NCBI GenBank assembly: GCA_021731285.1
Contig: JAKFXR010000013.1
Location: 1-45,484 of the forward strand
Source of the DNA: Polaromonas sp.
GTDB taxonomy: Bacteria > Pseudomonadota > Gammaproteobacteria > Burkholderiales > Burkholderiaceae_C
DNA length: 45,484 nucleotides
Direction: 5' to 3'
Below the pieces are notes generated by a model that worked only from the letters and a program-made list of their open reading frames with translations, did not search any database and had not been told where the DNA came from. Both the position numbers and the translations under genes were made by a program. Numbering within the stretch: the first letter of the stretch is position 1; each line of letters starts with the position of its first letter. Below are positions 1-8,175 of this stretch, one piece after another.

Positions 1-47
1 GGGCGGAAACAACCTGCTATCAATAAAAGAGCGCTTGCGGCCCTGCT

Positions 48-77
48 GTCATTGCGGGCTCCGACCCGCAATCCATG
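48..77. repeat. Dispersed palindromic repeat, family A (copy 1)
   Basis: A short palindrome with arms ATTGCGGG and CCCGCAAT, flanked by GTC and CCATG. Four more copies of the same design lie at 14194-14224, 18279-18307, 18342-18370 and 22565-22593. It sits just beyond the 3' end of tapT, where a folded transcript could act as an end signal. Confidence 0.7.
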
Positions 78-98
78 CCGCGCCCAGCCCTGCCGCCG

Positions 99-848
99 CT
101 ATGCCAAACACAAATCCCGCAAACGCAGATGCGCAGCATCTTCCATGTCCGCCGGCAACTGCTGCTTGGCCAGCAGGTAGTGGCTGGTAAATACATCCAG
201 GTAGGCCGCCAGCGTTTGCGCCGCATGCGCTTCACCCGCCAGTGCCAGGCACAGCGCGGCAACCTCAGACGTGCAAAAGTGCTCGTCACGCTGCGAGCGG
301 CGCAGGCGGTAGCTGGAGAGCTGTTCGCTTTGCAAACTCAGCACCGGCAAGTGCTGGAGATAGGGGCTCTTGCGAAACATCTTGCGCGCCTCGGGCCAGG
401 TGGCGTCCAGCAGCACAAACAGCGGGCGCTTGCCCTCGCCGCCTTCAGGCGGCAACACATCGGTCACCACCCGCTCTGGTGCAACAAACTCCCCGGGAAA
501 CACCAGGTAGGGCTGCCACTGCGGGTCGGCCAGCAGGGCCAGCAGCGCAGGGTCCACCTCTGTGCGCGCCCAGCCAAAGGCAAAGGTGTCGGCCACCACA
601 TCGGCCACCAGCCAGCCGGTGTTGCTGGGCTTGAGCGGCTCAATGTCGGCCATCAGCAGGCACATGCCTGCACGCACAGGCAAATCAGGGCGCAAGGTGC
701 AGATGCAGTGGGTAGGCACCAGCCGGCAACCGGCGCAGCGCGGCCCACGCGGCCCGCCGCGGGCCAGAAAAGGCTTGGAACTGCGGGCCAGGCGCGCAGT
801 GCGCAGGCGGCTGACCGCATGCGGGGCGGAGGGTGAAGGCGCGCTCAT
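99..848 (-). CDS. tapT: tRNA-uridine aminocarboxypropyltransferase (DTW domain)
   Basis: The DTW family transfers the 3-amino-3-carboxypropyl group of SAM to a uridine in the variable loop of tRNA, giving acp3U (TapT/YfiP in E. coli). The 249-residue product has the family signatures in order: a cysteine cluster (C38, C41, C48, C50), an E65...SNTG motif near 65-73, the DATW form of the DTW motif at 148-151, and YRLRR at 180-184. The ATG at 848 is used. It lies 28 bp after the VOC-family gene, so the two are probably cotranscribed. The N-terminal 30 residues are basic and low in complexity, and a slightly later start cannot be excluded. The cytosolic tRNA-modification role comes from family knowledge; the motifs are seen directly. 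Confidence 0.88.
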   Translation of the reverse strand: MSAPSPSAPHAVSRLRTARLARSSKPFLARGGPRGPRCAGCRLVPTHCICTLRPDLPVRAGMCLLMADIEPLKPSNTGWLVADVVADTFAFGWARTEVDPALLALLADPQWQPYLVFPGEFVAPERVVTDVLPPEGGEGKRPLFVLLDATWPEARKMFRKSPYLQHLPVLSLQSEQLSSYRLRRSQRDEHFCTSEVAALCLALAGEAHAAQTLAAYLDVFTSHYLLAKQQLPADMEDAAHLRLRDLCLA

Positions 849-876
849 TCAGCGGCCGTCCGTCCGGTGGGACGAA

Positions 877-1260
877 TCAGGCCGCAGGCGGCCGGTGCAG
901 CGCACACAGCTTGTTGCCATCCGGGTCGCGCAGATACGCCAGGTACAGCTTGCCCACCGGGCCATCGCGCCACCCTGGCGGGTCTTCACAGGTGGTGCCG
1001 CCGTTGGCAACACCCGCCGCATGAAAAGCCGCGCCCTGCTCCGGCGAGTCCACCTTGAAACCAATGGTGCTGCCGTTGCCATGGCAAGCGGCTTCGCCAT
1101 TGATGGGCGTGGTGATGCCAAAGCTACCCGTTTTGCTGCGGTAGAAATAACGGTTCTTGTTGGCAACGCCCGGGCCTATGCCCAGCGTGCCGAGCACCGC
1201 GTCATAAAACTTTTTTGAGGCTTCGAGGTCGTTAACGCCGACCATGACATGACTGAACAT
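877..1260 (-). CDS. VOC (glyoxalase/bleomycin-resistance fold) family protein
   Basis: A 127-residue single-domain protein beginning MFSHVMVGVNDLEASKKFY, the typical first beta-alpha unit of the vicinal oxygen chelate fold, with a candidate metal-ligand His at residue 4. It ends with the YLRDPDGNKLCAL pattern, which marks the last strand of the fold. The start at 1260 is chosen over an upstream in-frame codon because GGAG lies 9 nt before it and homology to the fold begins there. The substrate is unknown; the family includes lyases, dioxygenases and antibiotic-binding proteins. It precedes tapT in a probable two-gene unit. Confidence 0.85.
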   Translation of the reverse strand: MFSHVMVGVNDLEASKKFYDAVLGTLGIGPGVANKNRYFYRSKTGSFGITTPINGEAACHGNGSTIGFKVDSPEQGAAFHAAGVANGGTTCEDPPGWRDGPVGKLYLAYLRDPDGNKLCALHRPPAA

Positions 1261-1344
1261 TGCTTTTGTCTCCGGGGGTTTTGGGTGGGCAGAAGCCAAC
1301 ACGCGAGAATGGAAAATAAGGGTGCAACGTTAACGCATTAGAGG

Positions 1345-2868
1345 TCACGCTTTTTCTTCCGGGCCGTCCTTATCGTCAAGTTTCTCATTTACTTTAAGTC
1401 CTTGATCTACTTTGTCGCCTTGCTTCTTAAGCTCCAGATCATTTTTTTCGGAAAGCCTCTTGGCGATGGCTGAGAACCCCGGTATTTTGGCGAGAGTTTC
1501 TAACGACTCGGTCAATTTACTGCTTTTCTCTAATGCGTCCATGAGCGGATGATCGGACTTGTTGTAGTCGGTAATAAGTTTTCCAGGATTTTCAGCGCTG
1601 ACCTGCAATACGTTGAAAAGGAGCTTTATTCGCAATTCTTCTTTGACCAAGCCTTGGTGTGGCAAAGTTTCGATTTGATTTGACAAGCCTGAGAAAGTTT
1701 TACCCAGTACCAACTTATGGGTGTACTCCTCAATTAACCGCTTCGAAAGATTCGCCTTTTTGCTTGTGGAATAGGCGAGCCATAAAACAGGAAAATAAAT
1801 AGGCAAAATCGAAACTATCAAGCTAGGCGTATCCTTTAAAACTTGCACTAAGTCTTTCCCCTCGAACGCCAGTAGATATATATCGACGGCGAAAGGTATC
1901 ACCGAGATTGCTACAAGGCCATAGATTGCTTGCGCAAATCGTTCTTCAAATTTGGCAAGTAATATCTCCTCTGAGTCCTTCTTCTTCTCATATGCCGCGC
2001 TCAGGCCTTCTGCCATGGCTCCCGGGAGCAAGCCTGTTAACTGACTATTAATTTGGTCATATCTACCACTCGCGGTGGCAAGCAGAGTTTCGTAGTCGGT
2101 TTGTCGATTGTTCAGTAGCAATTTGTGTTTTTCAGTGATTTCGTTCACCGCGTTCGTAGTTGCTGCCTCCAAGCCCGACGCCGTTTCTGTGAGTTGCTTG
2201 TAAGTTGCATCAAGCTCATCTTTTATGCCATCAATATGTTGACTTTCCCCATCCGCATCGGCAACGTCCTCACCCAAGATTAACTTGTGCAGTTCGTCGA
2301 TTTCCGCTTTTCTACTTACGGCATGACTAAGGGTATTTTTTATACTTTCACCCAAAGTTTTTGCTTCATTCAGTGAGGCCTGAGCTTGTGCAACTGCTTC
2401 GGGTAATTTTTCTGCAAGCTCCAGGTCTTCGCTAGCACCTCCCATCTTTTCGGCAAGATCGTTGATCTGAAGGTCTAGGTTTTTTTTGCCTTCCAGGAAG
2501 TCTGAGTAAACCTCTTGTGTGGCGTCTATCTGACTCCGCAAATTTTCGGAAAGCGTCGAAGTTGAAGCGATTTCTTTCTTCAACAGTTCTACCTCGTTCG
2601 AAGCAGAATTTCTGTAGTGCTCAATCTCTTGAAGTGCAGTTTGAATCTGCGTGCCGGCCTTATTGGATGTTTCTGCATGCTCGGCAGCTTTTTGTGCAGC
2701 TGCTCTTGCCGACTCTTCCGAATCTGTCGCTCGAACCGAAATAGCTACATCGAGAGCGTTTAACTTCGATTCGATTCTTTGGCTTAGGCTGTCTAAGCCC
2801 TGAGAAAGCAGCTGCATATCATTTCGCAAGCTGTCAATGTCTTCGTTGGTTGGTCCCCAAATACCCAT
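1345..2868 (-). CDS. Coiled-coil membrane protein of unknown function, partner of the NERD helicase
   Basis: The 507-residue product is not recognised as a known family. Residues about 5-300 are heptad-rich and strongly charged, as in a long coiled coil. Two hydrophobic segments follow at about 314-335 and 349-369, separated by a short polar loop, and then a charged C-terminal domain of about 135 residues with a very acidic/lysine-rich tail. Both ends are probably on the same side of the membrane. The start at 2868 is chosen because GGGGAG lies 7 nt upstream; an in-frame TTG at 2889 is weaker. The gene begins 33 bp after the helicase gene and is probably cotranscribed with it. Its base composition is visibly AT-richer than all neighbours, suggesting transfer. 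By analogy, membrane plus nuclease/helicase pairs are common in phage defence, but that role is inference. Confidence 0.8.
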   Translation of the reverse strand: MGIWGPTNEDIDSLRNDMQLLSQGLDSLSQRIESKLNALDVAISVRATDSEESARAAAQKAAEHAETSNKAGTQIQTALQEIEHYRNSASNEVELLKKEIASTSTLSENLRSQIDATQEVYSDFLEGKKNLDLQINDLAEKMGGASEDLELAEKLPEAVAQAQASLNEAKTLGESIKNTLSHAVSRKAEIDELHKLILGEDVADADGESQHIDGIKDELDATYKQLTETASGLEAATTNAVNEITEKHKLLLNNRQTDYETLLATASGRYDQINSQLTGLLPGAMAEGLSAAYEKKKDSEEILLAKFEERFAQAIYGLVAISVIPFAVDIYLLAFEGKDLVQVLKDTPSLIVSILPIYFPVLWLAYSTSKKANLSKRLIEEYTHKLVLGKTFSGLSNQIETLPHQGLVKEELRIKLLFNVLQVSAENPGKLITDYNKSDHPLMDALEKSSKLTESLETLAKIPGFSAIAKRLSEKNDLELKKQGDKVDQGLKVNEKLDDKDGPEEKA

Positions 2869-2901
2869 TTGTTTCTCCCCTTTTTCCAATTGAAATTGTT
2901 T

Positions 2902-4764
2902 CTAAAATCTTATCGAATGCTTTTCAAGGCGTTTCCCAAACCCGCCATCCCTACTTACCGTGATTACAAGTCGCTGCGTCGCCCGCGTCGCCGCCACATA
3001 GAACACCCGCGCGGCCACCTGCTCGTCTTCGCCCTCCGCAGGCATGTGCCCCACGCCGGGCAGCGCTACGACGGGAAACTCCAGTCCCTTGCTGACCTTC
3101 ATGGTCATGATCTGAACGGCGTTGGCGCCCGGGTTGAAGTCGCCTGATCGTTGGCGCACATTGAAGGGCAGCTTGCGCTGGTGCAGCGCGTTCGCGCACA
3201 AGTCCATCGTGTCGTAGTCTGCGCACAGGATGGCCATGTCGCCCCAGGCGTGCCCATCCTTGTGGGCGTTGCTCAACTGGTCGGCGATGGCGAAGGCTTC
3301 TTCGCGCAGGCTGGGCAGTTTGATGATGACGGGCGCTTGCCCATCACGTCCGCAGCTGATGGGTTTGACCAACGGGATGCCGTCATCATCTCTGTCGTCG
3401 GCAGTCAGCAGGTCGGCCGCGATAAGGTTGGCGGTTTGCAGAATCTGTTTGGTGTTGCGGTAGTTGATTCTCAGGATGGTGGTGCGGCCCTGGGCCTGTA
3501 CCCCCACGCTCTTGAAGCTGAATTGTTTGCTGCGACTGCGTTCGTAAATGCTTTGTGCATCGTCATACAGAAGCAGCAAGCTGTTGGTGGCCGGGTCCAC
3601 CATTTGCGTGACGAGTTTGAGCCACTCGGGTGCAAAGTCGTGGCCTTCGTCAATCAGTACGGCCTGGTACTGGCCGCTCGGGATGTGTTTGCGGTCTACT
3701 GCGGCAATGACGCGTTCAACAAGGTCAACCGAGTACCGCGTGCTTTGCAGCGGCATAGCCTGCCCCGAGTATTTGAGTTGGTCATAGCACCATTTATGAA
3801 AGTGCCGCACATGCACCTTGCCGCCCAAACCCTTGGCATTCATCACGCTGTGCAGCTTCACGCCCAGCGGCTCGTTAAAACACAGGATGAGGATGGGCTT
3901 GCTGCTGGCGGTGCTGGCCCGTGCGAGGTACTCGGCACGGTAACCCAGGATCATGGTTTTGCCTGAGCCAGCCACCCCATGAATCACGCGGTGGCCGTCG
4001 CCCAGGCTGCGCGCCAGTTGCTCCTGCTGCAAATCCATCACACGCATGATGTCGGGCAGTTCGGCGTCTGTGTCGCTGTCGTCAAACAGCGAGCCCGGCT
4101 GCTGCACCCGCACTTGCGGAAACATGATCCAGCGCACACGGTCCAGTTGCGGCAGCGACATAACGCCGCTCATCGTGAAGGGGAACATGCCCCACAGGCG
4201 GCTCTGCAACTCTTCGGCATCCACTTTTTCCAGCATCTCGTCGCTGCAAATCACGGAGTGCGGCTCAATCACCTGATCCAGCTGGCCTTCGGTGAACTGC
4301 TTGCGCGTCATGTTGGTAAGCACCACGCCGTAGCTCCACGGGAAGCACAAACTGCCCTGGTACTTGCCCTCCGCATGTACCAGCTGCGGGTCGCGCTTTA
4401 GTGCGTCAGCTACTGCATGTGCGTATTGCCGGGCTTGTTCCGCCGGGTTGGGCTGGGTTTTGAGCATGCCGTCAATGAAGACCTGCCAGCTTTGCTTGTC
4501 TGCGTGGTGGATGGTCTTGGGGCTCCAGTCCTTGACCTCCAGGATCAGAATTCCGCGCCGGGGATGCATCACAACAAAGTCAGGGTGCAAGTGGCGAGGT
4601 CCAATCGGCACGTCATACCAGAGCAGGTAGTCGTCATCCAGCTTTTGCTCCAACCGCTCCGCGAGCTTGCGCTCGCCGCTGGTCATGCGGGAGCCGCAAC
4701 TACCAATTGAGGGAATGAGGGTCGCCATCCGGGGAGTCACTACTCTGTTAACACTTTGTGACAT
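2902..4764 (-). CDS. NERD-domain nuclease fused to SF1 (UvrD/Rep-like) helicase
   Basis: A 620-residue protein. The N-terminal NERD domain (about 28-150) keeps a PD-(D/E)xK-like site: D62 in HPDFVV, then E76 and K78 in LILEVKDW. The helicase follows, with a Q-motif-like QQEQLARSL near 246-254, Walker A GVAGSGKT at 263-270, Walker B IDEGHDF at 371-377, DDAQ at 401-404, INYRN near 433-437, KGLEF at 559-563 and YVAATRA at 589-595. All key ATPase motifs look intact. It should act on DNA ends or branched DNA, coupling ATP-driven unwinding to cleavage. Starts at 4764 and 4728 are both possible and neither has a strong ribosome-binding site. It is the first gene of a pair with the coiled-coil membrane protein. 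NERD-helicases occur in DNA repair and in several anti-phage systems; which applies here is not known. Confidence 0.85.
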   Translation of the reverse strand: MSQSVNRVVTPRMATLIPSIGSCGSRMTSGERKLAERLEQKLDDDYLLWYDVPIGPRHLHPDFVVMHPRRGILILEVKDWSPKTIHHADKQSWQVFIDGMLKTQPNPAEQARQYAHAVADALKRDPQLVHAEGKYQGSLCFPWSYGVVLTNMTRKQFTEGQLDQVIEPHSVICSDEMLEKVDAEELQSRLWGMFPFTMSGVMSLPQLDRVRWIMFPQVRVQQPGSLFDDSDTDAELPDIMRVMDLQQEQLARSLGDGHRVIHGVAGSGKTMILGYRAEYLARASTASSKPILILCFNEPLGVKLHSVMNAKGLGGKVHVRHFHKWCYDQLKYSGQAMPLQSTRYSVDLVERVIAAVDRKHIPSGQYQAVLIDEGHDFAPEWLKLVTQMVDPATNSLLLLYDDAQSIYERSRSKQFSFKSVGVQAQGRTTILRINYRNTKQILQTANLIAADLLTADDRDDDGIPLVKPISCGRDGQAPVIIKLPSLREEAFAIADQLSNAHKDGHAWGDMAILCADYDTMDLCANALHQRKLPFNVRQRSGDFNPGANAVQIMTMKVSKGLEFPVVALPGVGHMPAEGEDEQVAARVFYVAATRATQRLVITVSRDGGFGKRLEKHSIRF

Positions 4765-4920
4765 CGATCATCGCCGCTATTGGGCGTGAGGGCTACGGGG
4801 CTTTCTCCTGATGAGGTCACGAACCAACGTTTGCGGGTGAAACCTCAAGGTAAATAAATCACAAGAAATGCAATCCGCCGCCACCCGCTACCAGCAGTCC
4901 AGGCAACCCCACATGCCTTG

Positions 4921-5430
4921 ATGACAAGCCCTTCCCCCACAAGCGCCGCCAAGCCCCGGTCCGATAATTGCGTCATGACCCCGATGCCGCCCAACGCCAC
5001 CATGCCCGACATCGTCCTTCCGGACGAGCCCGGCGTGACGGCGGTGACGGTTGTGGAGGTGACGGTGATTGAGGAGCAGCAGGTTTTTGACCCCAACAGC
5101 ACCGCACACTTCCAGACGAAGATGACGCGGGCGCCGGTCTGGTTCGTCTCTTTTGTGGCGAGCAACCACCGTGAGAAGCACCGCTTCCGCGAAGAGCTGG
5201 CGCATATCAAGGGGGCGTGGCCCCTACTGATGAAGCAGCGCCAGGGCGGCACCTGGACGCCGGAAGAAAAAGTCCGGCTCAAGGCGATGGTGCGGTCGGC
5301 CTCCTCGGTCAGCCCCTACCTGTTTATCTGGGCGATACCGGGCTCCATGGTCCTGCTGCCTTTCCTGGCGTGGTTTCTGGACCGGCAGCGCAAAAAGCGC
5401 GCCGTCGAGCGCCGCCGCAGCAAGGAATAA
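4921..5430 (+). CDS. Small single-pass membrane protein, possibly LETM1-like
   Basis: About 169 residues. The first 45 are Pro/Thr/Val-rich and probably disordered. A basic central region follows (FVASNHREKHRFREEL), then a WTPEEKVRLKAMV helix and one hydrophobic segment at about 131-153 containing the pattern FIWAIPGSMVLLPFLAW, and finally a very basic tail. The helix followed by PG and LLPFL resembles the core of LETM1-type domains, but the similarity is short and is offered as a hint only. The start is uncertain: ATGs at 4921, 4975 and 5002 are in frame and none has a good ribosome-binding site. It diverges from the NERD helicase and precedes the two-component genes by about 270 bp. Confidence 0.65.
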   Translation: MTSPSPTSAAKPRSDNCVMTPMPPNATMPDIVLPDEPGVTAVTVVEVTVIEEQQVFDPNSTAHFQTKMTRAPVWFVSFVASNHREKHRFREELAHIKGAWPLLMKQRQGGTWTPEEKVRLKAMVRSASSVSPYLFIWAIPGSMVLLPFLAWFLDRQRKKRAVERRRSKE

Positions 5431-5561
5431 GCCGGACCCTTGGGCCAGTGCGCGCCTTCCGCGGTGACATCTGGCACCTGTCTGGGGTGAAAAACTGGCA
5501 CTGCCGGAGTTTCGATAGCGCACTATGCTTGACCTTCGCGGCCAGTCAGTCTGGCGGTTTT

Positions 5562-5578
5562 GGTCAGTGTCACTGACC
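5562..5578. promoter_or_regulatory. 17-bp perfect palindrome upstream of the LuxR-type regulator
   Basis: GGTCAGTG T CACTGACC is a perfect inverted repeat with a one-base centre, about 125 bp before the regulator start, in a 270-bp gap that otherwise shows no gene. Its size and symmetry fit a dimeric regulator site, possibly autoregulatory, but no binding protein can be named. Confidence 0.4.
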
Positions 5579-5702
5579 GGGCACGCATCGCCACAGGTGT
5601 AAAAATTTGAGGACAAGCACCGCGCTGTTGCCTGAAGCGGCGGCGCCAGACCTCACATCCCAGCGGAGTGAACGATTGAACAGCCTCTCGAGCAAAACCG
5701 AC

Positions 5703-6302
5703 ATGACAGTCCTGATCGCCGACGACCATGCGCTGGTGCGTGACGGCCTGCGCGGTCTGGTCGGTAGCGTCCTGGGCGAGGTGGGATTTGTCGAAGCGGA
5801 CGATGGGCCATCCCTGATGCAGGCTGCCTGCGCCAGCCCGCTGCCCAGGCTGGCCCTGGTGGACCTGAACATGCCGGGCATGGACAAGGGCTTTCGCCTC
5901 GCAGAGCTGGCACGCCTGCGTCCCGACTTGCCGCTGGTTGTGATTTCTGCACTGACCTCCCCCGACATCGTGCGGCGCACACTGGAGATTTCAACCGTGC
6001 ACGCGTTTGTGTCCAAAAGCGCGCCCTCGGGGCAGATTTGCGCTGCGATTGTTGCCGCCATGCAGGGCCACAAGCTGCCGTTTGCACTGCGTGTAGCCGA
6101 CGTCAAACGCCCGGACCTGATCCTCACGCCGCGCATGGAGGAGGTGCGCCAGCTGCTGCGCCTGGGCATGAGCAACAAGATGATTGCCAGCACTTTGGGC
6201 ATCACAGAGGGCACCGTGAAGAACTACATGAGCGAGATATTCAAGGCGCTCAACGTATCCAACCGCACGCAGGCTGCACAGCTCGACCCGGAAAGCCTAT
6301 GA
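5703..6302 (+). CDS. LuxR/NarL-family response regulator
   Basis: A 199-residue regulator. The receiver domain (1-120) has the acidic pair in IADDH (D7, D8), phospho-acceptor D54 in LVDLNMPG and conserved K105. A LuxR-type helix-turn-helix spans about 140-195 (LLRLGMSNKMIASTLGITEG then VKNYMSEIFKALNVSNR). The ATG at 5703 starts exactly at the first receiver strand but lacks a Shine-Dalgarno. An in-frame TTG at 5676 has GGAG 7 nt upstream and would add nine residues; this is a real alternative. The stop codon overlaps the next start in ATGA, so translation of the sensor kinase is coupled to it. It is a DNA-binding cytosolic regulator whose targets may include the adjacent lipid-type operon (inference). 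Confidence 0.9.
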   Translation: MTVLIADDHALVRDGLRGLVGSVLGEVGFVEADDGPSLMQAACASPLPRLALVDLNMPGMDKGFRLAELARLRPDLPLVVISALTSPDIVRRTLEISTVHAFVSKSAPSGQICAAIVAAMQGHKLPFALRVADVKRPDLILTPRMEEVRQLLRLGMSNKMIASTLGITEGTVKNYMSEIFKALNVSNRTQAAQLDPESL

Positions 6303-8029
6303 CGCTGGCCAGGGACGAGCGACCGGACCCGGAGGACAGCGCGCACACCGTCTCATCGCTCTGGGCGCTGCGCGCCTGCGAGTTGTTGTGCGCATTCATG
6401 TTTGCCACGGCCCTGCCCTGGCAGCAGCCTTTTGCCTGGTTCGCGGTGATTGCCGGGCTCGGTGCGCTGCGCTGGTGGCATGTCAACCGCCCCTCTTTCA
6501 AGGCTTTGCCCAAGCCGCGGCGCAAGCGTGTGTACCGCATCTACATGTGGGTGCTGATGTCTTATGTGGGCAGCTCCTGCTACTTTCTGTATGTGCCCGG
6601 CAATGTGCCCATGCAGGCGGTTCTGATGAGCTACCTGCTGGGCAACGCAACCCTGATCGCGGTGCGCCTGACGGGCGACGTGGTGCGCACCACCATCGCC
6701 CTGTGCCTGGCGGTGCTGCCCACTTCCTTGCGGTTCATTGTGGAAGGCGCTGCCAGCAACACGCTGTTGATGCTGATGGGCATAGGCGGCTTGCTCATGA
6801 CCATCACGATGGTGTTTCTTTCGCGCGCGCAGGAGAGCAGCGTGCTGCATCAGTACGAGCAACGCCGGCGCGCAGAGGCTGTTGCAAACGCGGTTGCGGC
6901 GATGGGCCTGAGCAAGTCGCGTTTTTTTGCGGCGGTCAGCCATGACCTGCGCCAGCCGGTTCACGCCATTGGCCTGTACCTGGTACCGCTGCTTGCGATG
7001 GCCCAAAAGACGCAGGACCGGGCCGCCATCCGGGCCGTTGAAGGCATCAATCAGTCCTGGCGGGCGCTCGATGATTTGCTGTCACAGGTGCTGGACCTCA
7101 CGCGCATGGACTCGGGTGTGGTCAAGGCGGATTTGCAGCCGACCGAGATCGCACCCATCGTCTCCAGCCTGATCCTGCAGCACAGCGCAGTTGCCGAGGC
7201 GGCCGGCGTGCGGGTGGTGTCACTGGTCAGGCCGGGCGCCTGGGCCATGGCGGACGGCTTGATGCTGATCCGCATGTTGTCCAATCTGCTGGACAACGCC
7301 ATCAAGTTTTCACCGCAAGGCGGCACAGTGCTGGTGGCGCTGCGCGGCGGGCGCAAACGCTGGCGACTGCAGGTGCGCGACTGCGGCGTCGGTATCGCCA
7401 AGGGCGCGCAGGAAAGAATTTTTGAGGAGTTCGTGCAGATTGACAACGAGGCGCGTGACCGGCAACGCGGCCTCGGACTGGGGCTGGCGATTGCCAAGCG
7501 CTTTGCCTTGCTGATGAATGGCAACATCGAGGTTCGTTCTGCACCCGGTCAGGGTTGCTGCATGACCATCACGTTGCCTGTGGCCAGGCGCCCGGACGAA
7601 GTTCCCAGCGCTGAGCTTGCCGCGGATCGCATGGACACCGTACCGGGCGAGTTGCTGCCGCAGTCTGGCCGCTTTGTGCCCGTGCTGTCCATGCGCGACG
7701 TGTTGCTGGTGGAGGACGACTCGCTGGTTGCAGGGGCGACTCAGGAACTGCTGACCTCATGGGGCCTGCGTGTGCGGCATGTGGAGACCGCAGACGAGGC
7801 CATGCGCGAGGCCGCCTATGGCCAGTTGGCCATCTGCGACGCGCGGCTTCCGCACAGCGCTTCGGGGCTGGATGTGGCTTTGGCCCTGCGCGCGATTGGC
7901 AAGAAGGTGCTGCTGATCAGCGGCGAGACCAACGCCGCCCTGCGTGAAGCGGCGCAGCAGCATCAGTTACTGCTGCTGACCAAGCCGGTGTCTGCGCCGC
8001 AACTGCTGTCGGCCCTGCAGACGCTCTAG
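6299..8029 (+). CDS. Hybrid sensor histidine kinase with C-terminal receiver
   Basis: 576 residues. The N-terminal third (about 20-175) holds five or six hydrophobic helices with short loops and no periplasmic domain, as in kinases sensing membrane or intramembrane signals. The HisKA domain has the H-box FFAAVSHDLRQPVHAIG (H215). The HATPase has the N-box NLLDNAIKF (N333), G1 DCGVGI (361-366) and GLGLGLAIAKR. A receiver domain (about 467-576) has E472/D473/D474, phospho-acceptor D514 in ICDARLP and K562. The start at 6299 overlaps the regulator's stop. Sensor and LuxR-type regulator form a cognate pair in which phosphate can pass H215 to the regulator or be diverted to D514. Confidence 0.92.
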   Translation: MTLARDERPDPEDSAHTVSSLWALRACELLCAFMFATALPWQQPFAWFAVIAGLGALRWWHVNRPSFKALPKPRRKRVYRIYMWVLMSYVGSSCYFLYVPGNVPMQAVLMSYLLGNATLIAVRLTGDVVRTTIALCLAVLPTSLRFIVEGAASNTLLMLMGIGGLLMTITMVFLSRAQESSVLHQYEQRRRAEAVANAVAAMGLSKSRFFAAVSHDLRQPVHAIGLYLVPLLAMAQKTQDRAAIRAVEGINQSWRALDDLLSQVLDLTRMDSGVVKADLQPTEIAPIVSSLILQHSAVAEAAGVRVVSLVRPGAWAMADGLMLIRMLSNLLDNAIKFSPQGGTVLVALRGGRKRWRLQVRDCGVGIAKGAQERIFEEFVQIDNEARDRQRGLGLGLAIAKRFALLMNGNIEVRSAPGQGCCMTITLPVARRPDEVPSAELAADRMDTVPGELLPQSGRFVPVLSMRDVLLVEDDSLVAGATQELLTSWGLRVRHVETADEAMREAAYGQLAICDARLPHSASGLDVALALRAIGKKVLLISGETNAALREAAQQHQLLLLTKPVSAPQLLSALQTL

Positions 8030-8175
8030 CCGTCGTGCCGCGCGACGCAGGCGTCACCCTGGCACCCTGCCACCGGGTATGACTAATTTCACATGGCCGT
8101 TTCTGGACGTCGCCACTAAATTCACCTGCGTGGGTTGCGCACCGTCGTGCACATCCGTTGACCAGAGGAATGACC

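Noticed and set aside
75..836. 253-residue plus-strand open frame over tapT
   Set aside because: Antisense to the DTW-domain gene, which carries all family motifs.
1345..4764. The cassette as part of a prophage or integrative element
   Set aside because: No integrase, phage gene, tRNA target or direct-repeat attachment site seen at its borders; only the composition of one gene suggests transfer.
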